This document shows, in pieces, positions 34,757 to 41,770 of a DNA stretch of 64,000 nucleotides (the first letter of the stretch is position 1; each line of letters opens with the position of its first letter). A program made the position numbers and the translations under genes. The stretch lies in the NCBI GenBank assembly GCA_019634415.1, contig JAHQVJ010000021.1, positions 1 to 64,000 on the forward strand, read 5' to 3'. This DNA is from Myxococcales bacterium. GTDB taxonomy: Bacteria; Myxococcota_A; UBA796; GCA-2862545. A model generated the notes under the pieces. The model saw only the letters and a list, made by a program, of their open reading frames with translations, had not been told where the DNA came from and did not search any database.

Positions 34757-35386
34757 TTGAAGATCCTGGGGATCGACGAAGCCGGCCGTGGATGCGTGCT
34801 CGGAGACCTCGTGATCGCGGGCTTCCTGGTGAGCAGCCCCTGCGACGACACCCTCCGCGGCGCGGGAGCCGACGACTCCAAGGCCATGTCGGCCACGAAG
34901 CGCCTGGAGGCGCGGGAGCGGCTCCGGCCACTGGGCGAGGTCACGCTGCACCACGTCACGGCGGAGCAGATCGACCAGGCCAACCTCAACGGACTCGAGG
35001 AGGCCGCCATCGTCCAGATGGTCACCGCATGCCGCCCCGACGTGGTCTTCCTGGACGCCCTCGGGCACCCCTCGACCCTCCCCGCCCTGAAGCGTCGGCT
35101 CCAGGCAGCGCTCCCGGAGGATCTCGAGCCCGACTGGACCATCGAGCCCAAGGCCGACGCCACGTACCCGGTCGTGGGTGCCGCCTCCATCTTCGCCAAG
35201 ACCGTGCGCGACGAGGCGCTGGCCAACCTCGCGCTGGCCTTCGGCGAGCTCGGCTCGGGCTACCCGGGGGACCCCAAGACGAAGCGATGGCTCACGGCCT
35301 GGGCCGACACCGGCGCCCCCTGGCCAGGCTTCGTGCGCACCCGATGGGCCACGGTGGAGGCGCTGGCGCAGCGAGCACTGCTCTAG
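34757..35386 (+). CDS. rnhB: Ribonuclease HII, archaeal-like subtype
   Basis: 209 residues from a TTG start at 34757, chosen because GGAGGA sits at 34748-34753 and the fold begins at once (MKILGIDEAGRG). It cuts the RNA part of RNA-DNA hybrids and single embedded ribonucleotides. Catalytic residues: Asp7, Glu8, Asp100 (FLDALG) and Asp134 (KADATYP), with AASIFAKTVRD following. The segment GELGSGYPGDPKT and the late VRTRWATVE resemble archaeal RNase HII rather than the common bacterial type (GYPTKEH). GRGCVLGD replaces the usual GRGPLAGP. Convergent with the RNase HI gene, 6 bp apart. Confidence 0.9.
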   Translation: MKILGIDEAGRGCVLGDLVIAGFLVSSPCDDTLRGAGADDSKAMSATKRLEARERLRPLGEVTLHHVTAEQIDQANLNGLEEAAIVQMVTACRPDVVFLDALGHPSTLPALKRRLQAALPEDLEPDWTIEPKADATYPVVGAASIFAKTVRDEALANLALAFGELGSGYPGDPKTKRWLTAWADTGAPWPGFVRTRWATVEALAQRALL

Positions 35387-35392
35387 CTGTCG

Positions 35393-36160
35393 TCAGTCCG
35401 AGCGAAACGTCTGGCCCTCGGCCCCCATGGTGGCCAAGGCGTCTGCTCGCTCGTTGCCGTCCACGCCGGCGTGCCCCGCCACCCAGTGCACCGTCACCCC
35501 CGGCCGGTCCCCCAGGCGACTGCGCAGCTCGGTGATCAGCTCCCGGTTGGCCTTCGCCTTCCAGCCCTGGGTGAGCACCCCGTTGGCGTAGTCGGAGTCG
35601 CTCAGGATGGCCACGGCCGTGTCTGCGGGCACCTCGGCCTCGTCCAGGATGTCGAGCACGAGGCCGATGGCGGTGAGCTCCGCCACGTTGTTGGTGGCTC
35701 GGCCGAGGGATCGACACGCCTCCACGGTGCGGTCCTCGGACAGCTGGACCACCGCGCCCGAGCCTGCGGGGCCAGGATTTCCGTGGCAAGCACCATCGGT
35801 GAACGCGATCACGGTGCCCTCGGGGAGGTCGGCCAGCAGCTGGCGAGCCTGGGCCTTGGCGGCTGCGGCCTGGCCAGCGCTGCGCGTGCCCGCCTTGCCG
35901 AAGCCACGCCCCCGCCCGCCCGCCCGGCTCCCGCTCCGAGCGCTGCCGCGTGCTGCATCCGCCGACACCCCCTCGTCGAGGTCCTCGGCGGGGGCACCCT
36001 CCACGAGCGCCACTCCCGACGCGCCCGCGCGGTAGATCTTCGCCCCCTCGCGCGAGCTGTAGCGGATCGGCACACGGCCCCCCTCGGCCGCGAGCTCACC
36101 CGCGCCCGTCACGGCAGCCCACACCGCCTTCTCCTTGAAGGTGGCCTTGCGCCACTTCAT
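35393..36160 (-). CDS. Ribonuclease HI with an extra N-terminal domain
   Basis: 255 residues from ATG 36160, which overlaps the upstream stop (ATGA). The RNase H fold is in the C-terminal half with Asp122 (FTDGACHGNPGPAGSG), Glu161 (NNVAELTA), Asp188 (LSDSDYANG), His230 and Asp240 (VAGHAGVDGNERAD), all catalytic residues present. Residues 1-55 form a small unassigned domain (KWRKATFKEKAVWAAV), followed by an Ala/Gly/Arg-rich linker (70-105) likely to be flexible and basic, possibly nucleic-acid binding. It removes RNA from hybrids, the same job as its convergent neighbour RNase HII. Confidence 0.9.
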   Translation of the reverse strand: MKWRKATFKEKAVWAAVTGAGELAAEGGRVPIRYSSREGAKIYRAGASGVALVEGAPAEDLDEGVSADAARGSARSGSRAGGRGRGFGKAGTRSAGQAAAAKAQARQLLADLPEGTVIAFTDGACHGNPGPAGSGAVVQLSEDRTVEACRSLGRATNNVAELTAIGLVLDILDEAEVPADTAVAILSDSDYANGVLTQGWKAKANRELITELRSRLGDRPGVTVHWVAGHAGVDGNERADALATMGAEGQTFRSD

Positions 36161-36552
36161 GCCACCGCCACGCCTGCTGCGAACTCGTCTGCCACCTCTT
36201 GATCCATCAGGACCACCAAGGTGTAGATCCCGAGGACGGTGCCCAAGGGGATCGACAGGAGCGCGAAGACGGCACACACCATGCCTCCGATCCGCGCCCA
36301 GGACTTGCGCCCCTTCATGGACCAGCCCACGAACAGGTAGACCGCACCCATCACGACGCTGATCAGCCCCAACACGACCCCGAAGACCCCGTAGATGGCA
36401 CCGATGATGAGCGCTTCTTCGTCGCCCCCCGAGGCCACCCCCACGCCGGTGCCCGCCAGAGCGAGCAGCCCACCGATGACGAGCCCCGTGAGGACCTGCA
36501 TCGACCCCCAGGCCATGTTCAGGTAGGAGACGATGTCGATGTGGCTCCGCAT
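36157..36552 (-). CDS. Small integral membrane protein, function unknown
   Basis: 131 residues from ATG 36552, with GGGAGGG upstream; the track of open frame continues further but lacks a ribosome site. Three to four hydrophobic helices: VLTGLVIGGLLALAGTGVGV, AIYGVFGVVLGLISVVMGAV and GMVCAVFALLSIPLGTVLGI, with a basic loop (SMKGRKSWAR). It resembles small DUF-type membrane proteins of four helices but no family is recognised. Coupled by a four-base overlap to the RNase HI gene. Confidence 0.7.
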   Translation of the reverse strand: MRSHIDIVSYLNMAWGSMQVLTGLVIGGLLALAGTGVGVASGGDEEALIIGAIYGVFGVVLGLISVVMGAVYLFVGWSMKGRKSWARIGGMVCAVFALLSIPLGTVLGIYTLVVLMDQEVADEFAAGVAVA

Positions 36553-36694
36553 GGACCCTCCCGTGACCCAGGTCAGAGAACCCCTCGGCGTCGCCTCGTC
36601 AACCGCGCCCCCTCCCCCCTGGCCGGATCGACCAGAATCGGTGACGGGGACCAGGAATCCCTCCCGAGGTGTATCGGTGTGGTTGAATAGCGCC

Positions 36695-37312
36695 ATGCGC
36701 ACCCTGATCCCATTGCTGACCATCAGCTGCGGCCTGTTCTCCGCGGATCCTCAGGAGCCCACCAACGCTCCTCGAGAAGCCGTGATCCCGGAACCCGAGG
36801 ACGACGCCCCCAATCTCAACTGCCCCGAGTCCACCAAGCTCGAGTCGGGCAGCTCGTCGAAGGGGGTCGAGTACTGGTGTGACCGAGAGGGGGTCATGCA
36901 CGGACCCTACGTGCAGTACCACCCCAACGCCGAGCGCACGAAGGCCATCTCCGGCTCGTACGACAACAACGACGCCGACGGCAGCTGGATCTGGTGGCAC
37001 GAGAACGGCGAGCCCCGCTCCAAGGGCAAGTACAACAAGGGCAAGCAGACGGGCGCCTGGACCTGGTGGCACGAGAACGGCCAGCGCAAGGAGGAAGGCG
37101 ACTTTCTCCAGGGTCGGCGCCAGGGTCAGTGGACCGAGTTCTTCGAGTCTGGGCTCAAGAAGTCCGAGGGCATGTACCACAACGACATGAAGAACGGCGT
37201 CTGGACCTTCTTCAACGACGACTCCGAGAACTCGGTGGCCAAGACCCAGACCTACCAGAACAACGAGATGACCGAAGAGAAGGTCATCAACGACAAGAGC
37301 GCCAAGAACTAG
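36695..37312 (+). CDS. Lipoprotein with MORN/YwqK-type repeats
   Basis: 205 residues from ATG 36695. The start gives a signal peptide MRTLIPLLTISC with lipobox Cys12. From about residue 75 on, four repeats of about 23 residues follow the pattern GxWxWWHENGxxxxxGxYxxGKxxG (for example GSWIWWHENGEPRSKGKYN and GAWTWWHENGQRKEEGDF). This is the toxin-antitoxin-YwqK/MORN-like repeat found in many secreted proteins; repeats stack into a beta sheet and often bind membranes or proteins. The partner is unknown. Acidic linker (EPEDDAPN) between anchor and repeats. Confidence 0.8.
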   Translation: MRTLIPLLTISCGLFSADPQEPTNAPREAVIPEPEDDAPNLNCPESTKLESGSSSKGVEYWCDREGVMHGPYVQYHPNAERTKAISGSYDNNDADGSWIWWHENGEPRSKGKYNKGKQTGAWTWWHENGQRKEEGDFLQGRRQGQWTEFFESGLKKSEGMYHNDMKNGVWTFFNDDSENSVAKTQTYQNNEMTEEKVINDKSAKN

Positions 37313-37361
37313 ATCGCCGACCGCCGCCTCCATTGGATACCCTCGGGGATCTGGAGGCGCG

Positions 37362-38345
37362 ATGAGGTGGATTCCCATCTTCCTGGCTGGCGTGCTCGGA
37401 TGTTCGGGCGGCAGCGACGACGACAACCCCGACGTGGACGACACCGCCGCGGAGATCGTCCCGGCCGATCCCTACCGGACGATCAGTGAGATCTTCGAGT
37501 GGGGAGGCGAGCAGATCGACGGACGAGGGGTGCGCTGGCACGTGCCGGAGAACCCACGAGGCCTCATGTGGGTGTTCCACGGCACCAACGGCAGCGTGAG
37601 CTCGGTGATGCAGGCCGAGTGGGTGCTGCTGTACAACCAGCTCGCGCAGCGGCGGATCGCGTTCGCGGCCACGTCGTCGGCCAACCGAGAGGAGGGGATC
37701 TTCGACACGGAGGAGACCGACCCCGCCCGCAACGCGGACTTCCCTGTCCTCCGCGGTGCCTTCGAGCGCCTGGTGGAGACCACGGACCTCACCGCCGACG
37801 TGCCCATGGGGGCGATCGGGTTCTCACGAGGAACCACCGCGTCGGCCTTCTTCGGCCAGATGATGGAGGCCGAGGGCTGGAACTTCCGAGTCACGTCGAT
37901 GCACAGTGGCGGTGGCTACTTCCGCAACACCGCTCACCCCTCGGTCTTCGTGAGCGCCGAGAACGACACCAGCACCACACCCGAGGCCATGATCGCCTCG
38001 CAGAAGCAGTGCCTCGGTGTGCATCCCCTCGAGGACTGCCCCATCCACCATGGGCTCGAGATCCCCCTGGATCCACGTCGCCTGGCTCGGCTGCCCCAGT
38101 TCAGCCAGGAGCAGAGCGCCGAAGCCTTCGACGAGCTCGTGGAGCTCTCCCTCGTCGACGGCCAGGGCGATCGAGCCTTCGATCTCGCAGACCTCGAAGA
38201 CGAGCTGATGCGCTACGAGCGCAACAGCGACTTCAACGCGTCGATGGCCGCCACCCAGTTGCGCGTGGTCTGGGCCACCCACCGGTTCTCGGGAGAATTC
38301 GCCTTTGACGAGGCGGCATTCATCGAATCCATCCTCCTGCGCTGA
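37362..38345 (+). CDS. Alpha/beta-hydrolase-like lipoprotein (putative esterase)
   Basis: 327 residues. Signal MRWIPIFLAGVLGC ends in a lipobox (Cys14) and an acidic stretch GGSDDDNPDVDDTA follows. The core has the alpha/beta-hydrolase nucleophile elbow GAIGFSRGTTAS (GxSxG) at about residue 150 and an upstream oxyanion candidate VFHGTNG. A late Asp and His (HRFSGEF) could complete the triad. Probably exported and membrane-anchored; substrate unknown. Starts 49 bp after the MORN lipoprotein; followed by a strong terminator at 38435. Confidence 0.75.
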   Translation: MRWIPIFLAGVLGCSGGSDDDNPDVDDTAAEIVPADPYRTISEIFEWGGEQIDGRGVRWHVPENPRGLMWVFHGTNGSVSSVMQAEWVLLYNQLAQRRIAFAATSSANREEGIFDTEETDPARNADFPVLRGAFERLVETTDLTADVPMGAIGFSRGTTASAFFGQMMEAEGWNFRVTSMHSGGGYFRNTAHPSVFVSAENDTSTTPEAMIASQKQCLGVHPLEDCPIHHGLEIPLDPRRLARLPQFSQEQSAEAFDELVELSLVDGQGDRAFDLADLEDELMRYERNSDFNASMAATQLRVVWATHRFSGEFAFDEAAFIESILLR

Positions 38346-38434
38346 ACGACAGAGACGTCGAGGATCTGTCAAACGAGCGGGAGCTTGCACGAGCGGTGTC
38401 ACATCGGTTACACCTGAGTGGGGCCTGGCCCCAT

Positions 38435-38474
38435 AGAAGCACCGACCGGGGGGGGTATTTCGGTCGGTGCTTCT
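38435..38474 (+). terminator. Rho-independent terminator
   Basis: A perfect 14-bp inverted repeat AGAAGCACCGACCG / CGGTCGGTGCTTCT at 38435-38448 and 38461-38474 with a 12-nt loop is followed on the plus strand by a T-rich run (TCTTTCCTT). It closes the esterase transcript. A smaller palindrome (TGGGGCCTGGCCCCA) lies just upstream. For the minus strand, the T-run is poor but the stem may still slow transcripts from the SMUG1 gene. Confidence 0.85.
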
Positions 38475-38492
38475 TCTTTCCTTGTCGCCCCC

Positions 38493-39209
38493 TCACAGAA
38501 CGCCGTTCGCACGTAGATCGGCCTCGGCTTGGGGCGCCCACCCGCGGTTCGCGGCAGGGCTCGCTGGACTCGGGTGAAGCATGCCGCCCACCTCCACTCC
38601 CTCCCCGAGCGCCCGTCGCGCGCGGCCCTGGGCCCACTTCCCCACCCCGATCACCCTTCGGGGTGCGAGCACCTCCACCACCGCGCGCAGTGCCGTGTCG
38701 CACGCCTGGAGCAGCGGGGCTCGCTCCTGTGCCTTCACCTTGTCGGGGGTGAGGTTGCGCCCCGTCTGGGCCAGGAACAGCAGGGGGCAGTAGTTGATGA
38801 TCATGAACGTCTCGAAGAAGGCCTCCGGCGTGCCGTAGCGTTGGCGTGCCCAGCCCCACAGACGTGCCCCGCTCACCTCGGAGCGCTCCAGGGCGAAGCC
38901 CAGCACGGGCCGCTTCGGATGCTCCTGCGCCGGCTTGCCCACGACCCCCTCGATGCCTAGCCAGTCGCGGGCATGGGTGATCTCTCCGAAGGGCACACCG
39001 GTCTGGGCCATACCGAAGGGTCCTGGGTTCATCCCCATCATCAGCACTCGGCCCTGGGCACCACCGTACTTGCGGAGGTAGTCCTCGTGCGGCTCACGAG
39101 CGTAGACGAGGGGGTTGTAGACGTGGTGGACGGGGTCCGAGAACGTCAGCGCGTCCACGGTCTCCGCCAGCCGTCGGCTCACTTGGATCAGATCGTCGGT
39201 CACGGCCAC
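38493..39209 (-). CDS. SMUG1-type single-strand-selective uracil-DNA glycosylase
   Basis: 238 residues. The catalytic segment GMNPGPFGMAQTGVPFGE (59-76, Asn61) and DWLGIEG match SMUG1, and MLHPSPASP at about 210 supplies the conserved His motif. SMUG1 excises uracil and oxidised pyrimidines from single- and double-stranded DNA. It has no zinc or iron-sulphur cysteines, unlike family 4/5 enzymes. Its ATG (39209) lies inside the end of the reverse transcriptase gene (10-base overlap), so it is probably translated from the same RNA. A role in repairing or trimming retron cDNA is speculative. Confidence 0.9.
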   Translation of the reverse strand: MAVTDDLIQVSRRLAETVDALTFSDPVHHVYNPLVYAREPHEDYLRKYGGAQGRVLMMGMNPGPFGMAQTGVPFGEITHARDWLGIEGVVGKPAQEHPKRPVLGFALERSEVSGARLWGWARQRYGTPEAFFETFMIINYCPLLFLAQTGRNLTPDKVKAQERAPLLQACDTALRAVVEVLAPRRVIGVGKWAQGRARRALGEGVEVGGMLHPSPASPAANRGWAPQAEADLRANGVL

Positions 39210-40513
39210 TGGATCTCCTCGAGCAGTCGGGCGAAGCGCTCCCCATGGCGCGGACAGGCCGCCGTCACCCAGGCCACCCGGCCCTCGAGGTGACGCCGAA
39301 AGTCTGGATGACCCTCGCGGTTCTGCCCATTCGGCCCGTGCCGCACACAGTTCGTGAGGATCGCCTCGAGGCGCTCTCGCAGCTGGCGCGGCACGGCTGG
39401 CTGGCGATCCACCGACAGCCCCAGGCAGCGGTGGGCCCTCCCCGGTCGCATGATCGACGTCTTGCGCGCGTTGACGGTGAAGGACTCCTGCCGAGCGATC
39501 CGGTGCACCATCCGCACCAGGCGATGTGGACGATCAGGTCCCGACAGGTACAGGTCGTCGGCGTAGCGGGTGTAGCGCCAGCCCTTGCTGCGGGCGAACG
39601 CGTCGAGGCGCGCGTCCAGCCGGAAGGCGCACAGGTTGGCCAGCGCAGGCGAGGTCGGCGCCCCCTGAGGCAGGTGAGGACGCGCATAGAGCACGCGGAG
39701 CCACCACGTGTGCGCGAGTGCAGCGAGCTCGTCTGCGGGAGTCGCCGTGGTGCACAGCCCCGCCAGCACCCGAGCCACGGTGCGGGGGATCCCCATGGCC
39801 TCGAAGAGGCCTGCCACACGCCTGCCGTCGATTCCGGTGAAGAAGGCCGACAGGTCCATGCGCACGAGCACCGGGCGGCAGGCGTGCCTCGCCGCACAGC
39901 TGTGCACCGACCGTCCCGGCACGAACCCGTGCGCAGCGTCGTGCACCTGAACCTGCGACAGGATCCCCCGCAGGATGCGTCGCTGCAGCCGCCTCAGCCG
40001 GTCCTTGGGCGCCTCGAGCAGACGAGGGCTGCCGGCCACAGAGCGAGGCTCGCGCCAGCGGCGCCGATAGTGGCGTCGCGACCGAGCGGACGCGCGCAGG
40101 TGACGCCCCTGCAGGTCCGCGAAGCCCGCAAGCTCGGACACGCCCACACCGAGCCAGTCGGCCAGCTGGCCCGCGGTGGCGACCTGTGGCAGGGCCGCCT
40201 CCAGGGGCAGCTGGGACGGCCCCATGGTGGGATGCACCCAGAAGCGCTGCCGGATCCGGCACGACGACAGCCAGGTGGACCACACCCTGCGAAATCCCAG
40301 GTCCCGCTCCACGAAGCTCGCCACCCGTGCCGGAGTGAGGTGCTCCCCTCTCGGCAGCGACTCCGCAACGCGACCAGCGAGCCTGCGCATCCATCGTCGC
40401 TGACTCCCGGCGGCGTCGATCATCGCGCTGCCTCGTCGCGCCATGTCTGCGGGCTGCCAGTCGCCCGCGAGGAAGGCCTCTGCCAGCAGAGCGCAGAAGG
40501 TGGCGGCGTGCAT
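39200..40513 (-). CDS. Retron-type reverse transcriptase
   Basis: 437 residues from ATG 40513, with GGGGAG about 7 bases upstream (within the preceding RNA element). RT core: AHGFVPGRSV, motif A VRMDLSAFFTGI (Asp220), LPQGAPTSPALAN (from 281) and RYADDLYLSG (YADD 317-320). The N-terminal 150 residues (WLGVGVSELAGFADLQ, HYRRRWREP, RLLEAPKDRLRRLQRRILR) match the myxobacterial retron RT layout. The retron-specific NAxxH is changed to CAARH, and VTG to CLG. It would copy the RNA encoded just upstream into msDNA. The gene overlaps the SMUG1 start by 10 bases. Base composition is like its neighbours. Confidence 0.9.
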   Translation of the reverse strand: MHAATFCALLAEAFLAGDWQPADMARRGSAMIDAAGSQRRWMRRLAGRVAESLPRGEHLTPARVASFVERDLGFRRVWSTWLSSCRIRQRFWVHPTMGPSQLPLEAALPQVATAGQLADWLGVGVSELAGFADLQGRHLRASARSRRHYRRRWREPRSVAGSPRLLEAPKDRLRRLQRRILRGILSQVQVHDAAHGFVPGRSVHSCAARHACRPVLVRMDLSAFFTGIDGRRVAGLFEAMGIPRTVARVLAGLCTTATPADELAALAHTWWLRVLYARPHLPQGAPTSPALANLCAFRLDARLDAFARSKGWRYTRYADDLYLSGPDRPHRLVRMVHRIARQESFTVNARKTSIMRPGRAHRCLGLSVDRQPAVPRQLRERLEAILTNCVRHGPNGQNREGHPDFRRHLEGRVAWVTAACPRHGERFARLLEEIQWP

Positions 40514-40528
40514 GCGGGGCTCCCCGAC
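40514..40528 (-). repeat. Retron a1 arm (3' inverted repeat)
   Basis: Minus-strand GTCGGGGAGCCCCGC abuts the RT ATG at 40513 and pairs with the arm at 40647-40661 (13 Watson-Crick pairs plus one G-U). It also contains the likely ribosome site GGGGAG. Confidence 0.65.
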
Positions 40529-40646
40529 GGATCTGGCCCGCCGCGGCGTGTTCTGCGCAACGCGCAGCGCGTGCCGTGGGCCGGTGGAAGCTAGGTTGTG
40601 GAACAGCCCTGGGGTAGCCCCAGGGTCGAGATCGAGACCTCGGATG

Positions 40647-40661
40647 CTCGGGAAGCCCCGC
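40647..40661 (-). repeat. Retron a2 arm (5' inverted repeat)
   Basis: Minus-strand GCGGGGCTTCCCGAG, 118 nt from its partner arm. It ends in GAG followed by C, giving the AGC where retron reverse transcriptases branch. It lies only 2 bp from the start codon of the divergent glycosyltransferase gene. Confidence 0.65.
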
Positions 40662-40663
40662 CC

Positions 40664-41689
40664 ATGGAGCGTACCATCCGCACCAGCTTCCTCCTGCCCG
40701 TCCGCAACGGTGCCTCCACCCTGGCCGCCGCCCTCGACTCGATGGACCGCCAGACGGTGGACGACTGGGAGGCCGTGGTGGTGGACGACGGCAGCACCGA
40801 CGACAGCGCTGCGGTGGTCCAGGCCTTCGCTGCGGCGTCGGCGCAGCGCGTCGTGCTGGTCCAGCAGCCCGCACGGGGCATCGTGGCCGCACTGAACCAC
40901 GGGCTGCGCCACTGCCGCGGGCCCTTCGTCGCGAGGCTCGACGCAGACGACATCGCCACCCCGCAGCGGCTGGAGCGCCAGCTTCCCCTGCTCGAGGCCG
41001 ATCCCTCTGTGTGGGTGGTGGACGGACGCGTGGCCTTCTTCCGAGACGAGGGGGAGGTTCCTGCTGGCATGCAGCGCTACGCGACCTGGGTGAACGGAGT
41101 CCTGTCGCCCGCCGACTTCGATGCAGCGCTGTCCATCGAGTCTCCCGTGGTGCATCCCGCAGCCACCACCCGGCGAGACGTGCTGCTTGCCCACGGCGGC
41201 TATCGAGACGGAGCCTTCCCCGAAGACTACGACCTGTGGTGCCGACTCCATGCCGCCGGAGGACGCTTCCGGAAGGTCCCAGAGGTGTTGGTGCAGATGC
41301 GAGACCGGCCCAATCGCCTCACGCGCACCGACCACCGGTACGGCCGCGACGGGTTCCGCGAGGTGCGACGGCGCTGGCTGTCTGCCACCGTCCTTCGTCG
41401 ATCGCGCCGGGTGGTGGTGGCGGGTGGTGGTGCCGAGGCCAGGCAGTGGTGCGCCTGGCTCGTCGACCGAGGCCACACGGTGGCGGCCGTGCTCGACGTG
41501 GCGCGCGGGCGATGGGGCACAGTCGTGGGCGGAGCGCCAGTGGAGCCGCCCCACCACCTCGCCGACATCGACGCCGACGTCTTGCTCGTCACGGTCTCCG
41601 CGCAGGGGCGCGATGCCGTGCGGACCTGGACGAAGCCGTACGGACACCGCTGGCGCGAGGGCGAGAACTACTTTTTCGTCGTTGCATAG
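40664..41689 (+). CDS. Family 2 glycosyltransferase
   Basis: 341 residues from ATG 40664; a GTG at 40598 would extend it by 22 residues without adding domain sequence. GT-A fold: RTSFLLPVRNGASTL, VVVDDGSTDDS (nucleotide binding) and ARLDADDIA (DxD-type metal site), then PEDYDLWCRLHAAGG (acceptor-side ED motif). Residues of about 245-330 are a Rossmann-like extension (VVVAGGGAEARQWCAWL) similar to sugar-modifying NAD-binding folds. Probably adds sugars to a surface glycan or lipid. Divergent from the retron RT, with only the RNA element between them. Confidence 0.85.
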   Translation: MERTIRTSFLLPVRNGASTLAAALDSMDRQTVDDWEAVVVDDGSTDDSAAVVQAFAAASAQRVVLVQQPARGIVAALNHGLRHCRGPFVARLDADDIATPQRLERQLPLLEADPSVWVVDGRVAFFRDEGEVPAGMQRYATWVNGVLSPADFDAALSIESPVVHPAATTRRDVLLAHGGYRDGAFPEDYDLWCRLHAAGGRFRKVPEVLVQMRDRPNRLTRTDHRYGRDGFREVRRRWLSATVLRRSRRVVVAGGGAEARQWCAWLVDRGHTVAAVLDVARGRWGTVVGGAPVEPPHHLADIDADVLLVTVSAQGRDAVRTWTKPYGHRWREGENYFFVVA

Positions 41690-41770
41690 TGATGCTCATC
41701 GCGTTTTGTCCGTGCACCCGCACCGTGGTGCAGGCGTGTTAGTTCGCGGAGCCTACGTTGGAGCCCTTCC

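Larger units (their letters stand above)
40514..40661 (-). ncRNA. Candidate retron msr-msd RNA
   Basis: 148 nt directly upstream of the RT start codon. In RNA sense, the 5' end GCGGGGCUUCCCGAG (40661-40647) pairs with the 3' end GUCGGGGAGCCCCGC (40528-40514) over 14 bp, including one G-U: the a2/a1 inverted repeats of a retron. The 5' arm is followed by CAUCC, so the AGC needed for the branching guanosine is present. Inside lie a hairpin CCCUGGGG-CUA-CCCCAGGG (40625-40607; msr type) and a longer imperfect hairpin (40582-40535) capped by CUGCGC-GUU-GCGCAG (msd type). Fold and location fit; expression is untested. Confidence 0.65.

Noticed and set aside
38400..38434. TGGGGCCTGGCCCCA palindrome as a separate terminator.
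   Set aside because: No T-run follows and the much stronger 14-bp stem is next to it.
40514..41647. Extension of the reverse transcriptase gene upstream to 41647.
   Set aside because: The frame is open only because of composition. The extension runs antisense to a glycosyltransferase and through the paired RNA element, and lacks RT-like sequence; ATG 40513 has a ribosome site.
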